From Congeria kusceri (taxonomy: Eukaryota; Mollusca; Bivalvia; Myida; Dreissenidae), in NCBI GenBank assembly GCA_027627225.1, contig CM051034.1, positions 19,381,480 to 19,445,479 of the forward strand: a DNA stretch of 64,000 nucleotides, read 5' to 3'. Both the position numbers and the translations under genes were made by a program. This document shows positions 47,487 to 59,203 of this stretch, piece after piece; within the stretch, counting starts at the first letter, position 1; each line of letters opens with the position of its first letter. The notes under the pieces are model-generated. The model saw nothing but the letters and a program-made list of their open reading frames with translations, made no database searches and was not told the DNA's origin.

Positions 47487-49684
47487 GCTAAAGTAAAGGT
47501 GTCCATAGGTCTTCATGTTCATAGTTTTATGCAAATAAGATGCATAAAAATAGACCTTTTCAATTTTATTCACATCGGTGATGAAAAGCATACTGTACAC
47601 TAGTCTGATATTTTCGGCCGATGACACACATTTGATCAGTAGTAAAATAATAAAAGTCGTTAACCTTTTTCTCGCCTTGATTTTATATCAACACTGCAAG
47701 CTAGATTTTGCTGAATTTCTTACACAAAATGTTTAAACAGGAAGTGCAAAAAAATGTGTTGTTTAAATATTTGCTCAGCACACGGTTTTAGCAAGCATGC
47801 CATTTTGGGTGTAAACATTGACTAACATCGAGGGCCAAACGGGTCGTTTTAAGAACTAAATTAAAAACAATTAAAATACATATGAAACTTTGCGTTTCAC
47901 ATATAAAAATAAATATATATTATTTAAATATAGTTTTCGTCTAAAGTACGGTTCCAACAACACATGTTGGCGTTTACAAAACTGCAACTATCTAAAAACA
48001 ACTATCGACTCGTTTAGCCTTCAGTCGTAAATCTAAACTGGAACGCGTTGAAATATTTCCGTCTGTTGCTACATATTAACGATAAAAACACCTTGCTCAA
48101 AATTGCTCTTACGAAATGTCATCGAAACAAAACTAAATTTTATCACAATTTTCGCTACAGGTATAGCGTCTAATGAATGAAATGTACACAACGCAGTGCA
48201 AAGGGCGGAGCCTTCGAATCATTCTTCAATGTATTGATGCGCGAATTGCAAAAAATAGATCCCAAATTAATTTACATTAATTACAGTGTGTAAAAAGGTC
48301 AATTTTATATAACAAAATAATTGTTAACTAATGACATCCCTACTTTTGCTATTTACTTGTATGTAACCGAATTATTTACCGGAGTGTCCAAGAATAAGGC
48401 CACCAAATTAATGCGCTACATCGGTTATTTTTGACTCGTTGCGAAAGTGTTTTTTCTTGCAACCAATTCTCATTCTGAATATTTTGAGAACAAATTACTG
48501 TAATTTATTAATTTTAACTGTACTATGGACAATCACGAGCTTTCATCGTACGATCTATTTTGACTCAGTAGGCTACGAACAAAGATCTATAATAAACATG
48601 TTTATTTATAGATCTTTGGCTAAAAAGCACTAACAATCGGTGCGCCTAACTTCTACGCTTTATCGGTTATTCTGGCCCTTGCAGATTGACTTGTTAAATG
48701 ACATGTATATAATTCCGTTTGCATAAGATAATTAGCTCGAACAAAATTATTTTTTGTTACTTACAAATTAGTTTTCATTAAAATGTCGAATACTATTGAA
48801 TAAGAAGCCAAATTATAAAGTTTAAAGGTGGGGCATTGAACTTCATTCAAACAAATGTTTCCTTTTAGCAAAAATGCACTCATAATTCACAATCTTTTAG
48901 TTTATTTTGTCGCCAACAGTCTTTCTACGCTGTCAGCGTTTTGATTTTGTATATAATTTGTGCATAAAGCCACAAAGAGCGTTTCAATTCTTAAATGATC
49001 GTTAGTGTGTTGAACTCGATTGTTATTTATAGAGCGTGCCCCCAGGCTAAACAAAATAGTGGATTAATTCTGGGAATGAATATAATATTCTGTTCATGAC
49101 ATACCATGAGAAAATATGTTCATATTTATGCTCAGTTCTAGAGTGTATATTAAGAATATGTTTATAACTTTATTTTAACCGCTTATATAAACAATTATAT
49201 ACATTTTAATCCCCAAAAGTATGCGACAGTTGTTGGTATAAATTAAACCATTGTTGTAAATTTGCATTCCCTAAAATTATAAAATTTGCCCAATTCTATT
49301 GGCATTCAATTTTCCCGCTGCATAATTACCGCAAGAAATCTAGTTCAAAAGTGATATTGGACAGCTACGCCGAAAAAATCCGATTTGCTGGTGGCATGAT
49401 GATACGCAAACAAGAATTAGTTTAGGCCTATTCGCTTAAGATTTTAAACCAAATATCCGTTTCTGAAAAGTTGCATTGCTTCAGTTGAGTTTTAAGTTTA
49501 CAACGTGTACTAAGTCAAACTAGGACGCGATTGTGTTGGAATTTAAAATAAATGCAATCGGAATACAATATTTAATGTGTTGTGTTTTGGATGGATTATT
49601 TTAATAATATGTACATAACGTATTGTATGGAATATATGCCTAAAACCGCTGCGATTAATTTATAATCCCATTTCAATTTTCTAG
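47487..49684. other. No gene seen
   Basis: AT-rich sequence without recognisable exons or repeats. Two 'agatctataataaac / gtttatttatagatct' blocks form a short inverted repeat near 48583-48617. Confidence 0.5.
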
Positions 49685-49739
49685 AATGTGCTTGGATACG
49701 TGGATAGTTGTGGGTGGAGAACAGCGTGGCCAAGATAAG
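49685..49739 (+). CDS. Weak candidate exon upstream of the two-exon gene
   Basis: The acceptor ttttctag ends at 49684. The frame ATG at 49686 reads MCLDTWIVVGGEQRGQDK and stops at donor AAG|GTATTA. Splice signals are acceptable but weak, and a relation to the gene at 49967 is unproven. Confidence 0.2.
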
Positions 49740-49966
49740 GTATTAATTAATTTATTGATATAATCTCCCTTCAGTTTTAATTACTCTTCAACGGAAATTT
49801 ATGTTAAGGGTTATTTTTTATGAATAAACCTTATCTTTGTTGGTTGATCACAGAAAGTGTATCCGCAAAGAATAACCCGCTTACATCAAGTGTTTTGAAA
49901 TAGAATGGAAGAAAGCTGTTGTTTATACCTTTATCGATTATGCCATGTGCGGATCAACAACTCATT

Positions 49967-51093
49967 ATGGAAGCTAGAACCTCTGTAAAAATAGACTACA
50001 CGACGTTTTTATCGATGAAAAACTCGGGTGAGTAAAGGTGTATTTATGCTGTGTCATTATGGACACTGTTGTAATTCGGCGCGATGAAATACCCTACTAG
50101 CTAGATGGATCGCGCCACCTCCTGGTGACTGGAGATAGGAAAATATATCCGGCACTCCTTTATAAGGTCACTGTTGCATGTAGAAACAGAATAAATAGAA
50201 AATACATGGTTGGTGCCGGATGGAAAAGGTTAATCCGGTGGAGCTTGGAAAATTAAAATAGGGCGAGCTTTACACATAATACATAATTGAATACACATTA
50301 TCGTAAATAAAATTTAACTTCATAGCATTCCAAATCAAAGTAAATGGTAATACAAGAGAATATTTATTCAACGATTTACAAGTAAATTATCCATTGGTTT
50401 GACGTTCCCCGCGAACAACAAAATTGCAACTTCCTGGAATTGTGCAAACATTGTTTCCTTGCACTTTCGCCAACACTTCAAATTATGACCGTTACTGGCT
50501 GGTGATGGTTGCGTCTTCTCTCTGTGTGAGCCATTAGGGAGTTTGAGAGGGACGAAATGGCGATCAACCTTCAACTTACAGGTAAGTTTCGCTTAATCCT
50601 TCAATTTTACTACGGAAATAGTATTACGGTTCATACGAGAATATTATTACGTTAATACGAAATACGTACTTCTCGTTTTACGAAATATTATTAAGGTATA
50701 TTTGAAATACATTTAGTTAGTACGAAATAAACAAAAACAATGCTTCGAAATACATGTGCATAATGTCACTTTAGGGTCAGTGTACAATATTTAGTTGATT
50801 GTAGTTTTATCGGATAGGTCTTAAAGTTAAAATGGTTTTTACAGGCTTTAAAATCAAGCTGGATACGCGTCTTCTAACTCTAAATAGCATGCTTGAGTCC
50901 GATATTGAAAACGGAGTGCTGTTCCAAATTTTTTTGAGTGGGAATGAAATTGCTATTGGACCCCGTGAGATACAAAAATTAATACGAATGGCCCCAGTAC
51001 ATCACGTCATCCATTTGGACAATGCAAGTAATCAACAATATGCATGCCCAACGTTTGTTACGTACACGGAGATGTAGATTGTAGCTTAATAAA
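49967..51093 (+). CDS. Two-exon gene, unknown 97-aa protein
   Basis: Exon 1 (49967-50027) starts ATG, encodes MEARTSVKIDYTTFLSMKNS and one extra base, and ends at a consensus donor GTGAGT. Exon 2 (50845-51077) follows the acceptor 'ttttttacag' and completes the split Gly codon in the correct phase. It continues FKIKLDTRLLTLNSMLESDI, through GPREIQKLIRMAPVHHVIHL, to DNASNQQYACPTFVTYTEM and a stop. AATAAA lies at 51088-51093. Summed exon length is 294 nt, exactly 98 codons including the stop. No signal peptide, membrane segment or known motif is seen. The intron contains repeat-like DNA similar to 57400-57500. The family is unknown to me, and expression must be confirmed. Confidence 0.5.
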
Positions 51094-51364
51094 CCGATTT
51101 TGTGTTTTTCAATGGGTTCATGTTTTTGCGTCACATTGGATATTTAATGGCCTATTGGTCACTCCTGAAATAAAGAACGTTCGGATATGAATACAATCTT
51201 ATCTGTTGCTGATGTATCCGCAGTTAGGTTTTGTATTTGTTCTAGATTTCACAGTTCTTAAATAGTAAATTCGTCATAAAAACAAAACGTTTTTGCGCCG
51301 TTTGAAATTATTTATATCTGAATCAACGTTATATGGAAATCTAAAATCAGTCCGATTTGCATGG

Positions 51365-51510
51365 TGAAATGGGAAAACCGGGCTTAATGCAGTCCGCACA
51401 AGGCTGATCCGGGACGCCACTGTCCGCCTACAGTGGATTTCTGTTGAGAAGAGACTTTCTTCCACACTTTACGAACATGCATTAAGCCGGTTTCCTACGA
51501 CACGCCTCAT
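51365..51510. mobile_element. Deleted MITE copy
   Basis: Begins 'gggaaaaccgggcttaatgc' and ends 'cgacacgcctca', with inner 'gcattaagccggtttcctac'. This is a shortened relative of the element at 51829-52091. Confidence 0.8.
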
Positions 51511-51828
51511 ATTCGTTAGTCCAGGATAATGGTGGCAAACGATAAAATTCACTGGAATCAATTTACAGATGGTATAATGGCCCAATAATTCATATGCGAA
51601 AGTCATTTCATTCATGTACGTCATGAACATTAGAACCTCATATTTAATTAGTAAAATACAAGACAATATTTAGTCCTATACATTGGTATTGGAAGTGTAT
51701 TGTGATAAAGTGGGTGTCATTTAAATACACACTATAAATGTTTATATATACTGAAGTATTCATGTACAATACTAAGGTTTATTGTGATACAATTACATGT
51801 ATCATACATGCAACTAAATTGTATCAAA

Positions 51829-52091
51829 TGAGGCGTGTCGTGGGAAAACCGGGCTTAATGCATGTGCGTAAAGTGTGGTCCTGGATTAGCATGTGCAGTC
51901 CGCAAACGCTAATCCAGGACGGTACTTTCCGCCTACTGGGGACTTATGTTTAGAAGAGATTTCCTTGAAACAGAAAATATCATAAAAGCGGAAAGTGCCG
52001 TCCTGGATTAGCCTGTGCGGACTGCACAGGCTAATCCAGGAAGACACTTTACGCACATGCATTAAGCCTGGTTTTCCTACGACACGTCTCA
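51829..52091. mobile_element. 263-bp MITE with ~48-bp TIRs
   Basis: The left end 'tgaggcgtgtcgtgggaaaa', then ccgggcttaatgcatgtgcg, is inverted at the right end ('acgcacatgcattaagcctg', then 'cctacgacacgtctca'). The interior has a second inverted block, 'gtcctggattagc' and 'gctaatccaggac'. Non-autonomous. Confidence 0.9.
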
Positions 52092-52149
52092 AATAGTTTT
52101 GTAACGTTACATAAGGTTGGGTATGTACACAAAAACAAATATAATGCTC

Positions 52150-53031
52150 AAAATAGTGTTTATTTAGAGTATCGATTACCGTGTAAAGTGAAAGTAACAA
52201 AATGGTACATTGATGTCTCAGAACCCATTGATGCTTAAGACGTTCGGCTTGGTCAAATCCTGAAAAAATATATCTTTGATCCATCTAAAAACTGTCGAAG
52301 ACCATTGCATCAATACTCTTGATAACATAGATTGGTAATACGGTACTTAAAGGAATTGGAAATGGGTTTCAATTACAAGCATCCAACATTATGATTAGCA
52401 CATGCGTAATTATTGACATTTACTTGACACAAATATAACGCATAAATTAAGTTAAAAAAATACCTACCATCTTTGATAAGCATGCTTTACCACTTGTGCG
52501 GGCGCCATTTCTTGTATCTGCAAACACAGTTTATGATAAACAAATGTATATAATTTAATTACTTTTATTAAAATTTATAGAATACTAATTATTGTATTGA
52601 TATTTACCCATATCCACCATAACCTCCGCCATATCCACCATAACCTCCGCCATATCCACCATAAACGCCGCCATATCCGCCATATCCGCCATAGCCTCCG
52701 AATCCTAGTCCGCCACCGTAGCCACCATAACCTCCGTAGCCACCATAACCGCCAAGTCCACCATATCCCTCACAACCGCCATAACCACCAAATCCTGGTC
52801 CATAACCTCCGTAGCCACCATAACCTCCGCCATAAGCTCCCAATCCAGGTCCACTGTAGCCGCCATAACCTCCCCATTCTAGTCCGCCGTATCCGCCATA
52901 GCCGCCGTCATAGCCACCATAGCCGCCATTGCCGCCGTATCCGCCATACCCACAATACTGATGGGCTACAACAGCTGCGATCAACAGAGCAAGTAGGAGA
53001 ATTGCTTTCATGGATGCGAAGCTGCCAACAA
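52150..53031 (-). CDS. Gly/Tyr-rich shematrin-like secreted protein, copy 3 (intact)
   Basis: The acceptor (ttgttggcag) precedes ATG 53011-53009. The main exon 53011-52608 has signal peptide MKAILLLALLIAAVVA, then HQYCGYGGYGGNGGYGGYDG and mixed GGYGGY, GLEWGGYGG, GPGLGAYGG and GFGGYGG units, more varied than copy 2. Mature copy 3 has a few Cys, Glu and Asp residues that copy 2 lacks. Donor GTAAAT is at 52607. The tail exon 52517-52487 joins in phase 2 and encodes GYKKWRPHKW-stop. Relative to copies 1, 2 and 4 the FPHH part is missing. Total 144 aa. A donor (GTAGGT) follows the stop, and an acceptor at 52261-52260 leads to a non-coding exon with AATAAA at 52164-52159. A TTAA-flanked transposon sits in the first intron. 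Role as for copy 2. Confidence 0.85.
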
Positions 53032-53085
53032 AAATTAACGTATACAGTTATGTAATAACTTAAGTGTCTTTAATAATGCTGTTAA

Positions 53086-53786
53086 GGTCCTGTCACACTG
53101 TGGCGAATTTGAGCTACGACTTCTGGCGATTTGTAACTCGGCACAACTCGTCCAGTGTCGTGTAGATCTTGTACGCATGTCGTTCTTTGCCGCACGGATG
53201 TCTACTTATCTCTTCTTATGTCGCCAGTACTCGTCATGTAGCGGCGAGAATTTTAAACCCTTTAAAATTCTCGCCGCTTTTCGGCGACTTTTTATTCTCG
53301 TACACGTGTCGAAGACATGTCGAAGGAATCTCGCCCACTCTCAAACAGACTCGAACACAATCCGTAGACATGTCTTCCTTTGTCGTAGCGTTTCGCCTTC
53401 TATAATCATTCTACGACATAACACGAGTTTGCTGCGAGTTTGGGAGACCTGCCTACGACATCTGCTCTTCCGGTTCTCGTGAAATGTCGCCAGAAACTCA
53501 TGTTCATGTCCTCACATGTCTTACAGACTCGTCCACACTTGTACATTCTCGAAGACAAGTATTCGATTGTCGAAAAGATATCGTAAGCACATCTCGGCTG
53601 AACTCGTGTTAAAATGTGAGTATCGTAATTATGTCGTGTCAATGTCGTATCAAGATTGAGTGTTACTCGAACAAATGTCGTCTTAAACAACTCCGAAACC
53701 AACTCGTCCACTTAACGGCGAGTTATAACTCTCCAGGACTCGTACAAAACTCGAAGATCAAATTTGCCACAGTGTGACATGGCCTT
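53086..53786. mobile_element. ~700-bp TIR element flanked by TTAA
   Basis: The left end ggtcctgtcacactgtggcg (53086) is inverted at the right end ('gccacagtgtgacatggcc', ending 53785). TTAA lies directly outside at 53082-53085 and at 53787-53790, which suggests piggyBac-type TTAA targeting. The interior is unusually rich in short 'cgac', 'tcgtc', 'atgtcg' words on both strands and has no transposase. It lies 75 bp upstream of the copy 3 ATG, within the presumed first intron or 5' region. Confidence 0.75.
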
Positions 53787-54379
53787 TAAAGAGGGGCTGT
53801 CAGTTTTTCATAGATTCATTTTGCGTCGCTTTCGAAACTTTCTAGCAACAACAATCGTTATATATATAACATAAAAACCGACAACATCGACAAAACCTAT
53901 TTTATTTATAAAAAAATTCTTATTTTCTGTCGATACAGACCCGTTTATCGTAAGCACAGGCTACATGCGCCAACAATCGATTACTATTTAAGATTTAAAT
54001 TTCTCTCTTATTTTGCATTTTTTAACATAAGTTAATCCCAACATTAATTATAAAATTACTTTATTTTATTTTAAATATGCCTACATCATTAGAATAAATG
54101 GATGCTTTTACGTTACAATTTTAGTACCAAATCGTTCAGTCCCTCGAATTAAACCACGAGGGCGCTGGCAATAACTATCCAGGTGTACTCATTTATCAGA
54201 TAAAGATTTTATATAAAAAAAAGATTCTCGGATATATTATGTTAGAAACCTTTAATATCGCATAAACTATTGGCATATACGTTTTGAATGTCGGTCTTTT
54301 GTTGGAAAGGTTTAAACAAGAAACAATATTAAGTTTCATTTATTTGTTTGTTTTTGTTTTCGTTTCATTTTTTATCATT

Positions 54380-55095
54380 AGCTCGACTATTCGAAGAATA
54401 GTAGAGCCTTTCTACTCGCCATGGCTTCGTCGTCCGCATCCGCGTCCGAATTTGGTTAAAGGTTTTATTCACAAGTCTTGTATCTTATCCATACTACATA
54501 AGTAATTCTCTTGAAACTTGGAATATAACTTTGTCACCAACTTCACTATCAGGGGCAACATTCTCCAAAACTCTGTTTTGTATTTTGGCAGAGTTATCCC
54601 CCTATTTCACATAGATTTGCCAGTTAAAATTTATATTCCAAAGTTGTGTAACTTCAAAACTGCATAAGTTATTTATTTGAAACTAAGAATATACCTTAAT
54701 CATTAACTCCAGCATCAAATGCCACATTCGCCATAACTCGGTTTTGTATTTTGGCACAGTTATTCCCCTTTTTCCTTTAGGTTTTTAGGTTATGGTCAAA
54801 AGTTTTGTAACTTCAAAACAACATAAGTTATTCATTTGAAACATAGAATATTTCTATGTCATTAACCCCAGTACCAGGGGCAACATTTTCTCTATTGTTT
54901 TATTTTACAGAGTTTTGTCCCCTTTTCCCATAGATTTTCAGGTTAAAGTTTATATTCAAAACTTCAAAACCACATAGGTTATTCACTTGAAACCTAGAAT
55001 ATACCTTCGTCATCAACTCCAACATAAAGTGCTATATTTCCCATATCTTATATTTGTATTTTGACATAGTTATGCCATTTTTTCACAGGGGATGA
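54380..55095 (+). mobile_element. Family B repeat element, second copy
   Basis: Starts 'gctcgactattcgaagaata' (a self-complementary hairpin), followed by 'cgtcgtccgcatccgcgtcc' and three to four units with 'taacttcaaaac', 'tgaaacttggaatata' and 'atcaggggcaaca'. Same family as 19340-20325. Confidence 0.8.
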
Positions 55096-56010
55096 ATAAA
55101 TGTAGTTACCATGAAAATTAACCATTTTATCACAAATTTTAAAATAATGATAATATGTTTGGTGAGCGAATTTTGGCAAATCATTAGACTTCGTTAAATA
55201 ATACTAACGAAACCAATTACATATTACTTTAACTATAGAGTCCTCCACAAATATTAGATCTACCTATGTATGTTAAAGTGACCTCTACAAAATACAAATC
55301 TACCTATGTATGTTATATATCCTGTGTTCATCAAATACAAAACAAGACTTGTTGATGTTTACTTTTTTAGGTTGATACTTTCTACATATCGATTGAAATA
55401 AAATTTGTGCTACAAAAAAAATTTGGCAAATCAAAACATAAATTAACGTACCACTAAAAGAGCCTATCGCAAATATATAAACTGATACAATAATTTATTT
55501 ATTATAGTTTATTCATAATAAAGTAGACAAAATAATGATATACATGACATATACTTATTTTCTAGTGGTTGTTTTTAACGAAAGTATCGAGAATAAAAAG
55601 CTATTACAGAAATCATTGTAATATGTTAGTGGATATTTATATGGACACGCTGCATAGAAAGTGATGGACGAGAAGGTCATTCTATTGTACTTACCATTCA
55701 TCAGTCCATTTGAAAAATTTGTCCTTGATAGATTACAATAAAGCAATAGTTACATTTGGGGAATTTACAATCATGTATAGACTTATATTATGAGCAAACG
55801 TTAACAGTAGTGGGACAAAAAGGATCATTGGATAATTTCTTATGAGAATAAATACAGGATTGGACTAAGATTCATGCAGAACTTCCTTTTCTTTGCGGAC
55901 AGAGATGTAATAGGATAAACGATAATAGATGGCATTGAATGTCGTCTTGTTGAAGTTTAAATTATACAACATTGCAACAGTTTGTCAAAACTTTATATCA
56001 AATAATACAG
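55096..56010. other. No gene seen
   Basis: AT-rich. Contains a local repeat 'aaatctacctatgtatgtta' near 55257-55315. Confidence 0.5.
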
Positions 56011-56271
56011 GGCACGTATTCACAAAGCTGCTTAGGGAAAACTTAAGTAGATTCCTTAAATTCATAAAATTCCTTAAGTTTCTGGCAGTTTCATGCATAT
56101 GTCTTTTAACATTAAAATGTTGTACACTTGTATATATTGCTTATATGTTTATTATTTCAGCCTTCTTTGTATATAAATCATTGGATTTCACATAGAAAAT
56201 TTGATCTGAAATTTTCACTTAAGTACAACATAAGTTAAGTTTTCCCTTAGGGGCTTTGTGAATATTAGACC
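56011..56271. mobile_element. 261-bp MITE
   Basis: The left end 'gtattcacaaagctgcttag' with 'ggaaaacttaag' is inverted at the right end ('cttaagttttcccttaggg' type sequence, then 'gctttgtgaatattagacc'). No coding sequence. Confidence 0.85.
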
Positions 56272-56310
56272 AGCTCTAACTTCCAGAGTGTTGTACAAGG
56301 CTGTGTAAAA

Positions 56311-56835
56311 TGTATTGCATATGTATGGTTATCAATTATCTGTCGAATACTCCATGTATAACATATGTATGGTTATCTGTCGAATACCCCATGTATTACA
56401 TATGTATGGTTATCAATTATCTTTCGAATACCCCATGTATTACATATGTATGGTTATCAATTGTCTGTCGAATACCCCATGTATTACATATGTATGGTTA
56501 TCAATTATCTGTCGAATACCCCATGTATTACATATGTATGGTTATCAATTGTCTGTCGAATACCCCATGTAGTACATATGTATGGTTATCAATTATCTGT
56601 CGAATAGCCCATGTATTACATACGTATGGTTATAAATTATCTGTCGAATACCCCATGTATTACATATGTACGGTTATCAATTATCTGTCGAATACCCCAT
56701 ATAAAAAATTACATGTGTATGGTTATCAATTATCTGTCGAATGCCCCATGTATTAAATATGTATGGTTATCAATTTTCTGTCAAATACCCCATGTATTAC
56801 ATATGTATGGTTATCAATTATCTGTCGAATATTCC
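56311..56835 (+). repeat. 44-bp minisatellite, about 12 copies
   Basis: Unit 'catatgtatggttatcaatt' plus 'atctgtcgaataccccatgt' plus 'atta'. Copy 2 lacks seven bases and one copy carries an extra 'ataaaaaat'. Because 44 is not a multiple of three, all three frames stay open with the same Tyr/Val/Ser-rich words, which explains the overlapping open frames. They are not genes. Confidence 0.97.
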
Positions 56836-58149
56836 AAGCAAAAAGACAAACAGATTTTAACGGTGTAAACAATGAAAACATGAAGTAATTCTATGCATGA
56901 TTCTTTGAAAGACGTTCTCGGTGGCATTTATCAATAAAATCGGTCGATAGTTTGATGCTAATGCTGACTCACCATGTTTACAAATCGGGCACACATTCAC
57001 AATTTTCAAAGAGAAGGCATTATGTAGGCACGAATATTAATTTAATAATTTACCAATGGTTCCCTTATTTGTTACATTTCATCACCAAGGATCAGTAATC
57101 AACTCTGTCAGAACCGGGAACGTTTTCCCCTTAACATTAAGTTCAATAAACCCCATGAAACTTAAACAGGAAAAAAACCCTTATTAGCATCCACAGGTCG
57201 TATTTTGTGTGGCCAAGTTACCTATTGCCTATACAACACAATGCAATACACACACGACAATACAAAACATTAACTGACTCAAACTGGGGACATCGCCTTG
57301 GAACGGTCAATGCAAAGCATGAAGGGTTTAAACCGGTTAAATGGCTTGCCGAACCTTACACCTAGCCCAGTTAATCACAATACGCATTGCAATTCAAATT
57401 AAATAGTAATAAAAGAGAATATACTTTCAATGAATTTGAAGTTAACTCAATGGTTTAACGTTCACCAGAGCAACACAATTGCAACTTTCCGAGGCATGAT
57501 GAAACTAAGTAAAACATGTATCATCTACATTCCTTCTTGTCCACAAGATTCCAAAACATAACCTCATTTAGAAGAAATTGTAGATCATCGTCATATGCAT
57601 TTCAAGAAGAAGCCGTAGTACGTGGTGTTAAAGGCCAGATGTCATTGCTTGAGTGTATATGATAAACATTTGTAAATAAAATGAAGCGATAAGAACGTTC
57701 TTGTGTGGACTCCTTGTATTTGTAGTTTTTAACATAGTGATAGTCAAATTTTCAAGTACCTATGCCATCACTTTTTGTAAAAGAGTGTTCATTAAATATA
57801 TATCAACTAACGTCGTAATTTATTATAATCCCCGATGGTTTATCCCAAAAGTGTAGATAATAAGTTTTTGTAATAGGCTATTCAATTGTTTCAGAACAAT
57901 GATAACGTATATTTTATTTTGTTCTTAAGTAGATTCGCCAATTTCAGAAGTACACGATTTCGGTTACTTAAAAAAGATACGATAGGAAACTATTGTGGTT
58001 GTTTGATTCATGAAATAAGTGATAAGATCGTGTAAAATTATACTGTAGACGGATATCATTTGTTTAACGTGCAGAAAACAGGGCGAGTAGATTTGAATAA
58101 ATGTTTCTTGTTATCTTTATTATGACCTCTACGCAGACGTTAAACTTGA
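56836..58149. other. No gene seen; repeat similarity at 57390-57490
   Basis: 57390-57490 ('agtaataaaagagaatatac', 'caatggtttaacgttc', 'acacaattgcaactt') resembles 50335-50445 and more weakly 13838-13870, so a dispersed repeat is present. Otherwise non-coding. Confidence 0.55.
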
Positions 58150-59203
58150 TACCAAGTGCCGGAAAACAGTATCCAGATCACTGGTTTTCCAGTTTTACAA
58201 GCGTTTCGCAGAAGGCGTGACTCTACAAATGACGACAATCGAAATTGAAGGCCATCTGTGCAACGTATTGTATGGGAAGACAGACGTAAGTCAGTTGCTG
58301 AAATAGCTAAAGAAGGTGATACAGGCATGTACGCACACAATACTAACGGACACTCTGCATATGAAGGATTTGTGTGCTAGATGGGTGCCTCGTTGTTGAG
58401 TGATGAAGAAAAGGCTAAACGCCTTTTAGCGTCCGAGGCCTGCTTACGACGTTGGCGATCTGAAAGCGATGTGTTCCTAAACCGTTTTATTACGTGTGAT
58501 GAGACATGGAATCATAACTACGATCCTGAAACAAAACAACAGTCTATGGTCTTGAAGACACTCTCGACACCACCTCCAAAGAAGGTGCGTGGCCAAAGAT
58601 CAGCTCAGAGGACGATGTTTATCTTTTTTCATGGACAGAGCATGCTTCTGTCTCACGCGGTGCCACATGTAGTGACGTCAACACCAAATATTACCAGGAG
58701 GTTAATTATTGTTTATGTTTATTGCATGTATATTAAAAATAAAAGTTAATATAATAATATAATATATATATATATATACAACGTACAATACGATCGCCTT
58801 AAATAAAATGGCTGAATGTTGTTTTTCTCTCTTTAATTTTCAGGTAATTCGGCGAGACCTAGTGCATGCGTTCTATGACCAACATATAATCCAAGATCCT
58901 TCACCGGGACAGCTCATCGGTCGCACGAGCCGATAATAACGATCGACTTCAATGCGTTAGAGCTGTTCAAACACAGTCCATACTGCACCTACCTTGCTCC
59001 TATGCACTTTGCGGTATTTCCCTGCATGAAGAGCGAGATAAAAGGGAGGCATTTTCTTAACATTACGGACATACAGATTGCAGAACGGACATTCATCAGG
59101 AAATGTGACTTGAAATGGTTTAGTGATATTTACAAGTCGTGGATAGACAGACATGACAAGTGTTGTGTGCTGTGCGGAGGTGAATACTTCGAACAATTGT
59201 GAC
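58150..59203 (+). pseudogene. Decayed mariner transposase
   Basis: Frames in pieces give recognisable mariner sequence. An N-terminal remnant covers 58180-58380 ('LHMKDLCARWVPR'). It is followed by 58440-58600 with 'FLNRFITCDETWNHNYDPETK' (first catalytic Asp of the DDE/D domain) and 'KQQSMV...PPPKKVRGQRSA'. After an AT-rich interruption (58700-58850), a C-terminal part at 58965-59203 reads 'HSPYCTYLAPMHFAVFP', ending 'WIDRHDKCCVLCGGEYFEQL'. In the C-terminal motif the usual 'LAPCDF' Asp is His, so the third catalytic residue is lost. Multiple frameshifts. Terminal inverted repeats were not located. Confidence 0.85.

Noticed and set aside
56310..56868. Overlapping Tyr/Val-rich frames
   Set aside because: Produced by the 44-bp minisatellite, which stays open in every frame.
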